From Curvibacter soli (lineage in GTDB: Bacteria; Pseudomonadota; Gammaproteobacteria; Burkholderiales; Burkholderiaceae_C): a stretch of DNA of 64,000 bases. Position 1 is the stretch's first letter; the number at the start of each line of letters is the position of its first letter. Under the pieces are notes generated by a model. The model made no database searches. It was not told where the DNA came from and saw only the letters and a list, made by a program, of their open reading frames with translations. This document shows, one piece after another, positions 53,671 through 62,773 of the stretch. The DNA is taken from positions 51,444-115,443 of the forward strand of contig NZ_JARGEN010000071.1 of assembly GCF_029211125.1 (NCBI RefSeq). The letters are read 5' to 3'. A program made the position numbers and the translations under genes.

Positions 53671-55050
53671 ATGAGCCGTCTTGTCGTCGTCTCCAACCGC
53701 GTGGCCGACCCGCGCAAGGTGGCCGCGGGCGGGCTCGCGGTGGCGCTGGCCGAGACGCTCAACGAAACCGGTGGCCTGTGGTTCGGCTGGAGCGGCAACA
53801 TCGTGGAAGGCGGAACGCCCGGCGAGGGCGAATTGCACACGCAGCAGGCCGGCCCGGCCACGCTCGCCACCGTGGACCTGAGCCGCGAGGATCACGACAG
53901 CTACTACCAGGGCTACAGCAACGGCGTGCTGTGGCCGGTGTTCCACTACCGCGTGGACCTGGCGGACTTCGACGCCGGCTACATCGCCGGCTACCGCCGT
54001 GTGAACCAGATGTTCGCGCGCAAGCTGCTGCCGCTGCTCAAGGACAGCGACACCATCTGGGTGCACGACTACCACCTGATCCCGCTGGCCGCCGAGCTGC
54101 GCGCCATGGGCTGCCGGCAGAAGATCGGCTTCTTCCTGCACACCCCGCTGCCGCCGCCGCTGCTGCTGGCCACCATCCCGCAGCAGGACTGGCTGATGCG
54201 CGCGCTGTTCGCCTACGACCTGGTGGGCTTCCAGAGCGAAGTGGACCTGTCGCACTTCGCGCGCTACGTCGAGACCGAGGCCGGCGCGCAGCCGCTGGAC
54301 CGGCACCGCTTCCGCGCCTTCGGCAGCACGCTGGAGGCGCGGGCGTTCCCGATCGGCATCGACGTGGACGAGTTCGCCGCGCTCACGCACGCGCAGGAAG
54401 CGCGCGACACCTACGCCAGCACGCGCGAGGAGTACAAGCGCCGCCGCCTGCTGATGGGCGTGGACCGGCTCGACTATTCCAAGGGCATTCCGCACCGCGT
54501 GCGCGCCTTCCGCGAGCTGCTGGCCCAGTACCCCGAGAACCGCCACAGCGCCACGCTGATCCAGATCGCCTCGCCCAGCCGCGAAAGCGTGGACGCGTAT
54601 GCCGACATCCGGCGCGAGCTGGAGCACCTGTGCGGCTCCATCAACGGCGACTACGGCGACCTGGACTGGATGCCGGTGCGCTACATCCACCGCACCATCG
54701 CGCGCAAGCGCCTGCCCGGGTTGTACCGCGCCACGCAGGTGGGGCTGGTGACGCCGCTGCGCGACGGCATGAACCTGGTGGCCAAGGAATTCATCGTGGC
54801 GCAGGACCCGGCGGACCCGGGCGTGCTGGTGCTCTCGCGCTTCGCCGGCGCGGCGGAGCGGCTGAAGGAGGCGCTGCTGGTCAACCCCTACGACACCCAC
54901 GGCACGGCGCAGGTCATCCAGCAGGCGCTGCAGATGCCGCGCGAAGAACGCCAGCAGCGCCACCAGAAGCTGCTGCAGCGCGTGCGCGACGAGGACGTGC
55001 ACTGGTGGCGGCGCAGCTTTTTGCAGGCGCTGGCCGCGGCGGGCGGGTGA
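53671..55050 (+). CDS. otsA: Trehalose-6-phosphate synthase
   Basis: A 459-residue GT20 glycosyltransferase that joins UDP-glucose and glucose-6-phosphate. Signatures: [19 protein letters not shown] at the N-terminus, [26 protein letters not shown] and [21 protein letters not shown] lies 10 nt before the ATG, and the gene begins 17 bp after the GH15 gene. It makes the osmoprotectant precursor that OtsB dephosphorylates. An inverted-repeat element begins directly after the stop. Confidence 0.95.
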   Translation: MSRLVVVSNRVADPRKVAAGGLAVALAETLNETGGLWFGWSGNIVEGGTPGEGELHTQQAGPATLATVDLSREDHDSYYQGYSNGVLWPVFHYRVDLADFDAGYIAGYRRVNQMFARKLLPLLKDSDTIWVHDYHLIPLAAELRAMGCRQKIGFFLHTPLPPPLLLATIPQQDWLMRALFAYDLVGFQSEVDLSHFARYVETEAGAQPLDRHRFRAFGSTLEARAFPIGIDVDEFAALTHAQEARDTYASTREEYKRRRLLMGVDRLDYSKGIPHRVRAFRELLAQYPENRHSATLIQIASPSRESVDAYADIRRELEHLCGSINGDYGDLDWMPVRYIHRTIARKRLPGLYRATQVGLVTPLRDGMNLVAKEFIVAQDPADPGVLVLSRFAGAAERLKEALLVNPYDTHGTAQVIQQALQMPREERQQRHQKLLQRVRDEDVHWWRRSFLQALAAAGG

Positions 55051-55298
55051 TTGAACCTAGAAACGGCAGTTGACCGCTTTGCATCCCTTGCCAGGCCGCA
55101 GGAAATCGAGCGTTGCCGGCTTCGACGGGGTTCACCTCGTGGGTGAGAGCGCCATGCACCTGCCAGCACCGCGCTCGGGGCGCCATGCGGCGGCATTGCT
55201 CCTCCTTGCGGGCAACCAGCCCGCCGCGTCGTCGCGTCTTGCCCGGCACCCCGATCACGGCACCGGCAGGCGCATCCAACTGCCGTTTCTAGGTTGAA
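55051..55298 (-). repeat. Inverted-repeat-bounded element, copy 1 (MITE-like)
   Basis: The element is bounded by a perfect 19-bp inverted repeat, AACCTAGAAACGGCAGTTG at 55054-55072 and its reverse complement at 55277-55295. The interior of about 200 bp aligns on the opposite strand with 59372-59568 almost throughout, apart from about 50 bp extra here. No transposase is present. A continuous reading frame on the minus strand crosses most of it. It starts immediately after the otsA stop and is followed by a dispersed ~60-nt repeat. Confidence 0.8.
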
Positions 55299-55304
55299 AT
55301 GGTG

Positions 55305-55361
55305 GTCAAATCAGGCCCCAACGCTTGATTTTCCTGCGGCAGCAGCTATCCAATCAATAGC
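55305..55361 (+). repeat. Dispersed ~60-nt repeat, copy D
   Basis: TCAAATCAGGCCCCAACGCTT, a short centre, then GCGGCAGCAGCTATCCAATC and AATAGCAC. It has the same block order as copies A-C, with the terminal GCTAT/ATAGC hairpin present. It lies between the inverted-repeat element and the tyrS stop. Confidence 0.6.
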
Positions 55362-55369
55362 ACATGACG

Positions 55370-56605
55370 CTACGCCGCCAGCGTCACCCGCGCGAACTTG
55401 CGCTTGCCCACCTGCACGACGTAGGTGCCGGCGCCGAGCTTGAGGCCCTTGTCGCTGACCACGCTCGAATCCACCCGCACGCCGCCGCCGTCAATGAGGC
55501 GGTTGGCTTCGCTGGTGGAGGGCGCAAGGTTGGCCTGCTTGAGCAGGGCGCCGATGCCCAGCGGTGCGCCAGCCAGCGCCACCTCGGCAATCTCGTCGGG
55601 CACGCCGCCCCGGCTGCGGTTGGCGAAGTCCTGCTCCGCCGCGTCGGCGGCGGCGGCGCCGTGAAAGCGCGTGGTGATCTCGCGCGCCAGCAGCACCTTG
55701 GCGTCCTTGGGGTTGCGGCCCGCCGCCACCTCGGACTGAAGCACCGCGATGTCCGCCAGCGATCGGAACGACAGCAGCGTGTACCAGCGCCACATCAGCT
55801 CGTCGCTGATGGAGAGCAGCTTGGCGAACATGGTGTTCGGGGCCTCGCTGATGCCGATGTAGTTGTTTTTGCTCTTGGACATCTTGTCCACGCCGTCGAG
55901 CCCCTCGAGCAGCGGCATGGTCAGGATGCACTGGGGCTCCTGGCCGTACTCCTGCTGCAGGTGGCGGCCCATGAGCAGGTTGAACTTCTGGTCGGTGCCG
56001 CCGAGCTCCAGGTCGCTTTTCAGCGCCACCGAGTCGTAGCCCTGCATCAGCGGGTAGAGGAACTCGTGCACGCTGATCGACTGGCCGGCGTGGAAGCGCT
56101 TGTGGAAGTCGTCGCGCTCCATCATGCGCGCCACCGTGTACCGGGCGGCGAGCTGGATCATGCCGCGCGCGCCCAGCGGGTCGCTCCACTCGCTGTTGTA
56201 GCGGATCTCGGTCCTGGCCGGGTCCAGCACCAGGCTGGCCTGCTTGTAGTAGGTCTCGGCGTTCACCTTGATCTGCTCGGCCGTGAGTGGCGGGCGCGTG
56301 GTGTTGCGCCCCGACGGGTCGCCAATCATGCTGGTGAAGTCGCCAATCAGGAAGATCACCTGGTGCCCCAGGTCCTGCAACTGGCGCATCTTGTTGAGCA
56401 CCACGGTATGGCCGATGTGGATGTCCGGCGCCGTGGGGTCGAGCCCCAATTTGATGCGCAGCGGCACGCCCGTGGCCTCGGCGCGGGCGAGCTTTTTCAC
56501 CCAATCTTCGCGCGGCAGCAGTTCGTCGACGCCGCGCAGCGAGATCTGCAGGGCCGCCTCGACGCGCTCGGTCACGGGGTAGTTTGTAACAACAGATTGA
56601 TTCAT
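55370..56605 (-). CDS. tyrS: Tyrosyl-tRNA synthetase
   Basis: A 411-residue class I synthetase with [14 protein letters not shown] (HIGH motif) and [13 protein letters not shown] (KMSKS motif), and a C-terminal S4 RNA-binding domain (about 345-411; [20 protein letters not shown]). The spacing is that of the TyrZ-type bacterial enzymes. Full length. It is transcribed away from the M23 peptidase gene; the spacer between them is about 200 bp. Confidence 0.95.
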   Translation of the reverse strand: MNQSVVTNYPVTERVEAALQISLRGVDELLPREDWVKKLARAEATGVPLRIKLGLDPTAPDIHIGHTVVLNKMRQLQDLGHQVIFLIGDFTSMIGDPSGRNTTRPPLTAEQIKVNAETYYKQASLVLDPARTEIRYNSEWSDPLGARGMIQLAARYTVARMMERDDFHKRFHAGQSISVHEFLYPLMQGYDSVALKSDLELGGTDQKFNLLMGRHLQQEYGQEPQCILTMPLLEGLDGVDKMSKSKNNYIGISEAPNTMFAKLLSISDELMWRWYTLLSFRSLADIAVLQSEVAAGRNPKDAKVLLAREITTRFHGAAAADAAEQDFANRSRGGVPDEIAEVALAGAPLGIGALLKQANLAPSTSEANRLIDGGGVRVDSSVVSDKGLKLGAGTYVVQVGKRKFARVTLAA

Positions 56606-56806
56606 AAGGGTTTTCTCAGGTACCGGCCCAAAGCGCGCAGATATACTTTCACGCGATTGACGCAGGCAGGCATTTTAATTGGCCCGCTTTTTGCGAGTTT
56701 TGTGACCTTTTGACCGGTCGCGCACCGATCCATTACACCAGGGGCTTGCCACCCGGACATATCCGGGATCAGGCCCACTGAGCGCAATCTTCTGGGGATT
56801 TTGACT

Positions 56807-58168
56807 TTGAAACATGGCTTGATTGCCACCGGCGAAGCATGGCTGCGCCCCATGGCCCTCGGACTCCAGCGCCATCCCAAGCGCGTCACCGCCGCCCTGG
56901 CGGCCCTGCTGCTGTGCGGCGGCGGCGGTGCCTTCGCCCTGGCCTCCCTGGCACCCGACCCCGTCGCCGGCATGGTGGTGCGCGAGATCATCCAATCCGT
57001 CGAGCCTCTGGCCCCCGCCCCGCTGGCCGACGACGTGCCGCTGGCCGGGCTGTCGCTCTACCGCTCCGACCTCAGCCGCGCCACCGACACCGCCGACGCC
57101 CTGCTGCAGCGCCTGGGCGTTTCCGACCCGCTGGCCGCCGCCTTCCTGCGCGGCGATGCGCAGGTGCGCCAGAGCCTGCTGGGCCGCGTGGGCCGTGCCG
57201 TGACGGCAGAGGCCACGGCCCAGCACGAGCTGCAGCGCCTGACCGCGCGCTGGGTGGCCGACGACACCACCGGCAACTTCCAGCGCCTGGTGGTCGAGCG
57301 CACGCCCCAGGGCTTCGCCTCGCGCATCGAAACCGCGGCGCTCACGGCGTCGAGCCGGCTGGCGAGCGGCACCATCGAATCGTCGCTCTACGCGGCCACC
57401 GACGCGTCGGGCATTCCCGACGCGGTGGCCAGCCAGGTGGCAGAGGTTTTCGCCAACGACATCGACTTCCGCCGCGCACTGCGCAAGGGCGACCGCTTCG
57501 CCATCGTCTACGAGACACTGGAGGGCGACGGCGAGCCGCTGCGCGCGGGCCGCGTGCTGAGCGCCGAGTTCGTGAACAACGGCAAGTCGTTCCAGGCCCT
57601 GTGGTTCCAGGAGCCCGGCGCACCCAAGGGGGCCTACTACACGCTCGACGGCCAGAGCCTGCAGCACGCCTACCTGTCGGCGCCGCTGGCCTTTACGCGC
57701 GTCACGAGCAACTTCTCCATGCGCCTGCACCCCATTCTGCAAACCTGGCGCGCGCATCTGGGCACCGACTTCGGTGCCCCCACGGGCACGCCGGTGCGCA
57801 CGGTGGGCGACGGCGTGGTCCAGTTCGCCGGGGTGCAGAACGGCTACGGCAACGTGATCTTCGTGAAGCACCGCAACAGCGACGTGACGGTCTACGCCCA
57901 CCTGAGCCGCATCGACGTGAAGCCCGGTCAGCACGTGGGCCAGGGCGACATCATCGGCGCGGTGGGCATGACGGGCTGGGCCACGGGCCCGCACCTGCAC
58001 TTCGAGTTCCGCGTGAACGGCATGCAGAAAAACCCGCTCGCCATCGCGCGGCAGAGCGAGGCCGTTCCCATCCCCGCCGCCGCCAAGCCGCAGTTCGACC
58101 GCCTGGCCGCGATGATGCGCATCCAGCTCGACGCGGCGGCCTCGGTGCAGCAGGCCAGCGCCCAATAA
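56807..58168 (+). CDS. M23 peptidoglycan endopeptidase
   Basis: A 453-residue protein. An N-terminal membrane anchor (ALAALLLCGGGGAFALASLA) is followed by an OapA/LysM-like region, a long domain (about 200-300) and a C-terminal LytM domain with HLGTDFGAP (zinc His and Asp) and GPHLHFEF (HxH). It should cleave peptide cross-links in the cell wall. I chose TTG at 56807 because GGGGA lies 8 nt before it; TTG at 56801 is the other candidate and would crowd the Shine-Dalgarno. The first ATG in frame would remove the N-terminal basic part. It is followed 14 bp later by anmK. Confidence 0.9.
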   Translation: MKHGLIATGEAWLRPMALGLQRHPKRVTAALAALLLCGGGGAFALASLAPDPVAGMVVREIIQSVEPLAPAPLADDVPLAGLSLYRSDLSRATDTADALLQRLGVSDPLAAAFLRGDAQVRQSLLGRVGRAVTAEATAQHELQRLTARWVADDTTGNFQRLVVERTPQGFASRIETAALTASSRLASGTIESSLYAATDASGIPDAVASQVAEVFANDIDFRRALRKGDRFAIVYETLEGDGEPLRAGRVLSAEFVNNGKSFQALWFQEPGAPKGAYYTLDGQSLQHAYLSAPLAFTRVTSNFSMRLHPILQTWRAHLGTDFGAPTGTPVRTVGDGVVQFAGVQNGYGNVIFVKHRNSDVTVYAHLSRIDVKPGQHVGQGDIIGAVGMTGWATGPHLHFEFRVNGMQKNPLAIARQSEAVPIPAAAKPQFDRLAAMMRIQLDAAASVQQASAQ

Positions 58169-58182
58169 ACCCTGTCCCGCCC

Positions 58183-59322
58183 GTGCCAGACATCTGCATT
58201 GGCCTGATGTCGGGCACCTCGCTGGACGGCGTGGACGGCGTGGCGGCAGACTTTTCCGGCCCGCGCCTGCGCGTGCTGGGCCATGCGGCCCTCCCTTTTC
58301 CTGCCGCGCTGCGCGCAGAGTTGCTGGCGCTCAACACCACCGGCCCCGATGAACTGCACCGCGCCGCGCTGGCCGGCAATGCGCTGGCGCGCCTGTATGC
58401 CGAGGTGGTCGCGCAGCTCCTGCGCGGTGGCGCGCTGGCCCCCTCGGCGGTGCGGGCCGTCGGCGCCCATGGGCAGACGGTGCGCCACCGTCCGCAGGAA
58501 TTCGATGGCACCGGCTACACCCTGCAGCTCAACCAGCCCGCGCTGCTGGCCGAGCTGACGGGCATCGCGGTGGTGGCCGACTTCCGCAGCCGCGACGTGG
58601 CGGCGGGCGGCCAGGGTGCGCCGCTGGTGCCGGCCTTCCACCAGGGCGTGTTCGCGCGCGCGGGCCAAGCGACGCTGGTGCTCAACATCGGCGGCATCGC
58701 CAACCTCAGCGTGCTGCATGCGGACGGCAGCGCGACCGGCTTCGACACCGGGCCCGGCAACGCGCTCATGGACCACTGGTGCCAGCGCCATACCGGACGC
58801 AACTACGACGCCGACGGCGCCTGGGCCGCGCAGGGCCGCGTGGTCGAGCCGCTGCTCGCCCGCCTGCTGGCGGAGCCGTTCCTGGCCCGCACGCCGCCCA
58901 AGAGCACGGGGCGCGACCTGTTCAACCCCGCGTGGCTGGCCGCGCATCTATCCCATGGCGACGCGGCGCCCGTGGACGTACAGGCCACGCTGACGGAGTT
59001 CACGGCCCGTACGATCTCGGACGCGATGGCCGCGGCCATCGCCCGCCATGGCGCGGAGGCGGACACCGCCATCGTCTGCGGCGGCGGGGCATTCAATGGG
59101 CATCTGATGCGGCGGCTCCAGGCCCTGGCGCCGGCAGGCATGCGCATCGCCTCCTCCGGCGACTTCGGCCTGCCGCCGCTGCAGGTCGAGGCCGCCGCGT
59201 TCGCGTGGCTGGCGCGGCAGGCGCTGCAAGGGCTGCCAGGAAACCTGCCCGCCGCCACGGGCGCGCGCGGTCCGCGCATCCTCGGCGCCATCTACCCGGC
59301 GCCCACCGCACAGCGCTCCTGA
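58183..59322 (+). CDS. anmK: Anhydro-N-acetylmuramic acid kinase
   Basis: A 379-residue kinase that recycles 1,6-anhydro-MurNAc released by lytic transglycosylases. Signatures: IGLMSGTSLDGVDGV at the N-terminus, GAHGQTVRHRP, ADFRSRDVAAGGQGAPLVPAFH, NIGGIANLSVL and DTGPGNALMDHW. It starts with GTG at 58183, the only start that gives the complete ICIGLMSGTS N-terminus. It is 14 bp after the M23 gene, so the two cell-wall genes form an operon. A dispersed repeat begins at the stop codon. Confidence 0.94.
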   Translation: MPDICIGLMSGTSLDGVDGVAADFSGPRLRVLGHAALPFPAALRAELLALNTTGPDELHRAALAGNALARLYAEVVAQLLRGGALAPSAVRAVGAHGQTVRHRPQEFDGTGYTLQLNQPALLAELTGIAVVADFRSRDVAAGGQGAPLVPAFHQGVFARAGQATLVLNIGGIANLSVLHADGSATGFDTGPGNALMDHWCQRHTGRNYDADGAWAAQGRVVEPLLARLLAEPFLARTPPKSTGRDLFNPAWLAAHLSHGDAAPVDVQATLTEFTARTISDAMAAAIARHGAEADTAIVCGGGAFNGHLMRRLQALAPAGMRIASSGDFGLPPLQVEAAAFAWLARQALQGLPGNLPAATGARGPRILGAIYPAPTAQRS

Positions 59323-59370
59323 AAATATAGCTGCTTGCGCTGGCAGGATAAGCGCTGCGGGCATTTTTCT
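59322..59370 (-). repeat. Dispersed ~60-nt repeat, copy E
   Basis: The minus strand reads AGAAAAATGCCCGCAGCGCTT, a CCTGCCAGCGC centre and AAGCAGCTATATTTTC, the same block order as the other copies. It begins at the anmK stop codon and runs to the inverted-repeat element copy 2. This mirrors, in reverse, the arrangement at 55051-55361. Confidence 0.6.
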
Positions 59371-59371
59371 T

Positions 59372-59568
59372 ATGGAACCTGGAAACGGCAGTTGGATGCG
59401 CCCGCCGGTGCCGTGATCGGCGTGCCAGGCAAGACGCGCCGCGCGCGGCGCTGGCAGGTGCATGGCGCTCTCACCCACGAGGCGAACCCCATCGAAGCCG
59501 TCAACGCTCGATTGCATGCGGCCTGGCAAGGGATGCCCCGCGGTCAACTGCCGTTTCCACAGGTTGAA
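59372..59568 (+). repeat. Inverted-repeat-bounded element, copy 2 (MITE-like)
   Basis: Terminal repeats AACCTGGAAACGGCAGTTG (59376-59394) and CAACTGCCGTTTCC-ACAGGTT (59545-59565, with a 2-nt insertion) bound about 190 bp that matches the opposite strand of 55051-55298. In the first third of the shared minus/plus reading frame the differences fall at third codon positions; later ones do not. It ends only a few bases before the stop of the DHA2 transporter gene. Confidence 0.78.
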
Positions 59569-59571
59569 GCC

Positions 59572-61020
59572 TCACGCCCCCTCGTTGGGCTCGCTGCGTG
59601 CGGGCGACGCCCTGTCGGCCAACCCCGCCTGGGGCAGTTGCCAGAAGATCCAGGCCGACGCCATGGTCACCACGCCCATGGTCAGAAAGGTCGCGTGGAA
59701 GGCCCGCAGCGTCTGCGCCACGCCATGCCCCGTGAAGTGGGCGGTGTAGCCCGTCAGCACAGTGGCGGCAGCGGCCACGCCCATGCCGATGGCCAGCATC
59801 TGCACCATGGACAGCAGGCTGTTGCCGCTGCTGGCCGAATCGCTCTCCAGGTCCTTGAGCGTGAGCGTGTTCATGGCCGTGAACTGCATGGAGTTCACCG
59901 CGCCGAAGCAGGCCAGCCGCAGCAGGTGCAGCCACAACGGCTGGTCCGGCCCGGCCCAGGCGAAGGTCATCATCATGAAGCCCACGCACAAGGTATTGCC
60001 CACCAGCACGCGGCGGTAGCCGAAGCGCAGGATCAGCCGCGTCACCAGCGGCTTGGCGCCCATGCCCGCGAGCGCCACGGGCAGCATCATCATGCCGGCC
60101 TGCGCCGGCGCGTAGCCCATGCAGACCTGCAGCAGCAGCGGGATGAGAAAGGGCATGCAGCCGCTGCCGATGCGCGCGAACAGGTTGCCCAGCAGCCCGA
60201 TGCGCAGGCTGGGCACGAGGAACAGCCCGGGCGCGAACAGCGGGTCGGGCCGCCGCGCCGCACGCAGCCAGTAGGCCGTGATGCTCACGAAGCCGAACAC
60301 CAGCAGCACCAGCACGTTGGCCTGCTCCTGGCCGATGCCCGTGAGTCCGTCGAGCGAGAGCGAGACCGCCACCATGCCGAAGGCCAGCAGCGCGTAGCCG
60401 CCGAGGTCGAAGCGCTTGACCGCGTAGCCCAGCCCCGAGGGCATGTGGAGCACCGTGGCGACGCAGCCGATGACAGCCACGGGCAGGTTGATGAGGAAGA
60501 TCCAGTGCCACGAGGCGTATTCCACCAGCCAGCCGCCGAGCGTGGGGCCGAGCAGCGGGCCGATCAGGCCGGGCACGGACACGAAACTCATCGCGCGCAG
60601 GAACTGCTCGCGCGGGTACGCGCGCAACACCGCGAGCCGCCCCACGGGCAGCAGCAGCGCGCCGCCCAGCCCCTGCAGCACGCGCGCGGCGATCAGCGCA
60701 GGCAGGCTCGGCGACAGCGCGCAGGCCAGCGAGCCCAGGCCGAACAGCAGGATGGCGCCAAGGTAGACCCGGCGCGTGCCGAAGCGGTCCGAGATCCAGC
60801 CCGAGGCGGGAATCAGCATCGCCATGGTGAGCGAATACGCCACCACCACCCACTGCATGCGCAGCGGGCTCTCGCCCAGGCTCTCGGCCATGGCGGGCAG
60901 CGCGGTGTTGACGATGGTGGCGTCCAGCGTCTGCATGAAGAAGCCGACGGCCACGAGCCAGAGCAGTATGTCGCCGCGCGGACCGCCGACGCCAGCCGGC
61001 TCGGAAGATGGTGAAGGCAT
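59572..61020 (-). CDS. DHA2-family multidrug efflux transporter (MdtD/EmrB-like)
   Basis: A 482-residue major-facilitator protein with 14 predicted membrane helices. It has the DHA2 signatures FFMQTLDATIVNTALPAMAESL (motif D1), GWISDRFGTRRVYLGAI (motif A) and the motif C region PGLIGPLLGPTLGG. It probably exports drugs or other amphiphiles by proton antiport; the substrate is unknown. The start at 61020 sits just after the erpA terminator. A MITE-like element touches its 3' end. Confidence 0.88.
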   Translation of the reverse strand: MPSPSSEPAGVGGPRGDILLWLVAVGFFMQTLDATIVNTALPAMAESLGESPLRMQWVVVAYSLTMAMLIPASGWISDRFGTRRVYLGAILLFGLGSLACALSPSLPALIAARVLQGLGGALLLPVGRLAVLRAYPREQFLRAMSFVSVPGLIGPLLGPTLGGWLVEYASWHWIFLINLPVAVIGCVATVLHMPSGLGYAVKRFDLGGYALLAFGMVAVSLSLDGLTGIGQEQANVLVLLVFGFVSITAYWLRAARRPDPLFAPGLFLVPSLRIGLLGNLFARIGSGCMPFLIPLLLQVCMGYAPAQAGMMMLPVALAGMGAKPLVTRLILRFGYRRVLVGNTLCVGFMMMTFAWAGPDQPLWLHLLRLACFGAVNSMQFTAMNTLTLKDLESDSASSGNSLLSMVQMLAIGMGVAAAATVLTGYTAHFTGHGVAQTLRAFHATFLTMGVVTMASAWIFWQLPQAGLADRASPARSEPNEGA

Positions 61021-61036
61021 GAATTGGGCGCACCAA

Positions 61037-61060
61037 TAAAAAGCCGCCTTGCGGCGGCTT
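61037..61060 (-). terminator. Rho-independent terminator after erpA
   Basis: AAGCCGCC/GGCGGCTT (61041-61060) forms an 8-bp GC-rich stem with a 4-nt loop, followed on the minus strand by TTTTT. It lies about 20 bp after the erpA stop and before the DHA2 transporter start. Confidence 0.85.
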
Positions 61061-61081
61061 GGGTGGTGGATGGACCGTGCG

Positions 61082-61447
61082 TCAGACCGAGAAGCTCGAC
61101 CCGCAGCCGCAGGTGGTGGTGGCGTTGGGGTTCTTGATGACGAACTGCGCGCCCTGCAGGTCTTCCTTGTAGTCGATCTCGGCCCCCACGAGGTACTGGT
61201 AGCTCATGGCGTCGATCAGCAGCGACACGCCGTTCTTGGTCATGGTGGTGTCGTCGTCGTTGGTGATCTCGTCGAAGGTGAAGCCGTACTGGAAGCCCGA
61301 GCAGCCGCCGCCCTGCACGAAGACGCGCAGCTTCAGCTCCGGATTGCCCTCTTCGGCGATCAGGTCGGCCACCTTGGCGGCGGCGCTGTCGGTGAACAGG
61401 ATGGGCTCGGGCATGGCCGTCTGGACGTTTTCGGCAACTGCACTCAT
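61082..61447 (-). CDS. erpA: Iron-sulfur cluster insertion protein ErpA
   Basis: A 121-residue A-type carrier that delivers Fe-S clusters to apoproteins. The three conserved cysteines are present: [14 protein letters not shown] and the C-terminal CGCGSSFSV. Length is normal. It lies about 60 bp downstream of the bactofilin gene in the same direction and is followed by a clear terminator. Confidence 0.95.
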   Translation of the reverse strand: MSAVAENVQTAMPEPILFTDSAAAKVADLIAEEGNPELKLRVFVQGGGCSGFQYGFTFDEITNDDDTTMTKNGVSLLIDAMSYQYLVGAEIDYKEDLQGAQFVIKNPNATTTCGCGSSFSV

Positions 61448-61508
61448 GGGGATGCTCCAATGGGTAATCTGAGCGGAAGATGGTACTGCAATCCGCCCGC
61501 CGAGGGGC

Positions 61509-61904
61509 TCAGGGGTTGTTTGCCGCCAGTTTCAGCAGGGGCTTTTCCTCCAGCGCGTCCATCGGGTGCAACTGGCCCGACACCAGCGCGCCCTGGTGCA
61601 TTTCGAGCGCGCGGTAGTGGATGTCGCCCTCCACGCGCGCCTTCGGCTGCAGCTCGAGCAATTCGTTGGCATGCACCGGGCCGACGACGCTGCCGTTGAT
61701 GATCACGTAGTCGGCCCGCACGGCGCCCGTGATGCGCGCGGTTTCCGACAGCACGAGGATGCTGGGCTGCGCTGCGTTGGTGCCGATGTCGCCCACCACT
61801 TCACCATCCACACGCAGGCCGTCGCAGAAAGTCACGTTGCCCTCGATGTTGCTGCCCTGGGCGATCAGGCTTTTGATGGGAGGTTGCTTTTTCCGGGAAA
61901 ACAT
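61509..61904 (-). CDS. Bactofilin (polymer-forming cytoskeletal protein)
   Basis: A 131-residue protein with the right-handed beta-helix repeats of bactofilins ([60 protein letters not shown]), a short basic N-terminal tail (MFSRKKQPP) thought to touch the membrane, and a short C-terminal tail. It polymerises without nucleotide and organises cell-envelope functions. The start at 61904 has AAGGAG 6 nt upstream. It forms a set with the upstream coiled-coil membrane protein gene. Confidence 0.92.
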   Translation of the reverse strand: MFSRKKQPPIKSLIAQGSNIEGNVTFCDGLRVDGEVVGDIGTNAAQPSILVLSETARITGAVRADYVIINGSVVGPVHANELLELQPKARVEGDIHYRALEMHQGALVSGQLHPMDALEEKPLLKLAANNP

Positions 61905-61961
61905 CGGTACTCCTTGGGTGAGAGCTGGGCGTATCAAAAGGCGCAAGGAAAAGGCGGAGGG

Positions 61962-62669
61962 CTACAGCGCGAGGGACTGCGTGGCCCTGACTGCCGCGCC
62001 GTCCATGACGCGGACGGAGACGTTTTTTACCACGGCGCGCGCAGGCAGCCCGAAAACCCCTTCGAGCCTGCGGTACTGGCGCAGATGCATGGGCTGCGGG
62101 CCGCCCGGCAGCGCCATGCTCCAGGGCTGGCCGTCCTGGGTGCCGGCCACCGTCAGTTCGAGCCGGCCCTTGAATTCAGGCGCGTTCTTGACGGGCTGCA
62201 TGACCAGCACCTGCCAGCGCAGTTGCCCGCCGTCGAGCACTTCGGCCTGCAGCCCGCGGATGGCCACGTCCGCCGAGCCGGACGAAGGAATCAGCGCCTC
62301 GAAGAAGCCCAGGTCGTCGCGCAGGCTGCGGTTGTCGGATTCCAGTTGGCGGATCTGCACCAGCAACCGGTCCTGCGTCGCCTGCTGCGCCGTCAGCAGG
62401 CTGCCTGCGGCGCTGGCATCGCGCTGCAGCCGGTCGCGCTCCGCGCGCAACTGCGCCGCGTCGGAGCGCAGCGCAGCGAGTTCATCGTGCGTGGAACGGT
62501 CCAGCCCCGCGATGTCGCGGCCCAGCTCGAACGTCCACAGCCCCACGGTAGCGCAGATGCCCAGCATCATGGCCGCGAACAGCCAGCGCACGGGCCAGGG
62601 CAGCGTGCTGCGGATGGCCACGCGCGGGGCCATGACCGTCAGACGGCGGCGCAACAAACGAAGACGCAC
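61962..62669 (-). CDS. Membrane-anchored coiled-coil protein (DUF6776-like)
   Basis: A 235-residue protein. It has a basic N-terminus (RLRLLRRRL), one membrane helix (VRWLFAAMMLGICATVGLWTF), a coiled coil of about 60 residues (DELAALRSDAAQLRAERDRL onwards) and a C-terminal beta-rich domain. It precedes bactofilin 57 bp downstream and may be its membrane partner, though this is only positional inference. A GTG start at 62669 is chosen for the basic N-terminus; the ATG at 62633 would remove it. The start is just 22 bp after the rpsI terminator. Confidence 0.8.
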   Translation of the reverse strand: MRLRLLRRRLTVMAPRVAIRSTLPWPVRWLFAAMMLGICATVGLWTFELGRDIAGLDRSTHDELAALRSDAAQLRAERDRLQRDASAAGSLLTAQQATQDRLLVQIRQLESDNRSLRDDLGFFEALIPSSGSADVAIRGLQAEVLDGGQLRWQVLVMQPVKNAPEFKGRLELTVAGTQDGQPWSMALPGGPQPMHLRQYRRLEGVFGLPARAVVKNVSVRVMDGAAVRATQSLAL

Positions 62670-62691
62670 GGCTCGGGATCCCGAACAAAAG

Positions 62692-62715
62692 AAAACCGCC
62701 ATGATGGCGGTTTTT
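62692..62715 (-). terminator. Rho-independent terminator after rpsI
   Basis: AAAACCGCCA/TGGCGGTTTT forms a stem with a 3-4-nt loop flanked by A and T runs on both sides, so it could act in both directions. It lies about 60 bp after the rpsI stop and directly before the coiled-coil protein gene. Confidence 0.85.
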
Positions 62716-62773
62716 GATATCGCATGGAAGCCCCCCGGTCTTGCGCGGGGCGCCCCCAGCGGCCAGGACGCGA

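Noticed and set aside
51952..55050. A 1032-codon open frame on the plus strand spanning the GH15 and otsA region
   Set aside because: Only its last part, from 53671, is otsA. The upstream part is the wrong frame of GH15, Arg/Pro/Ala-rich with no domain, as expected of out-of-frame GC-rich sequence.
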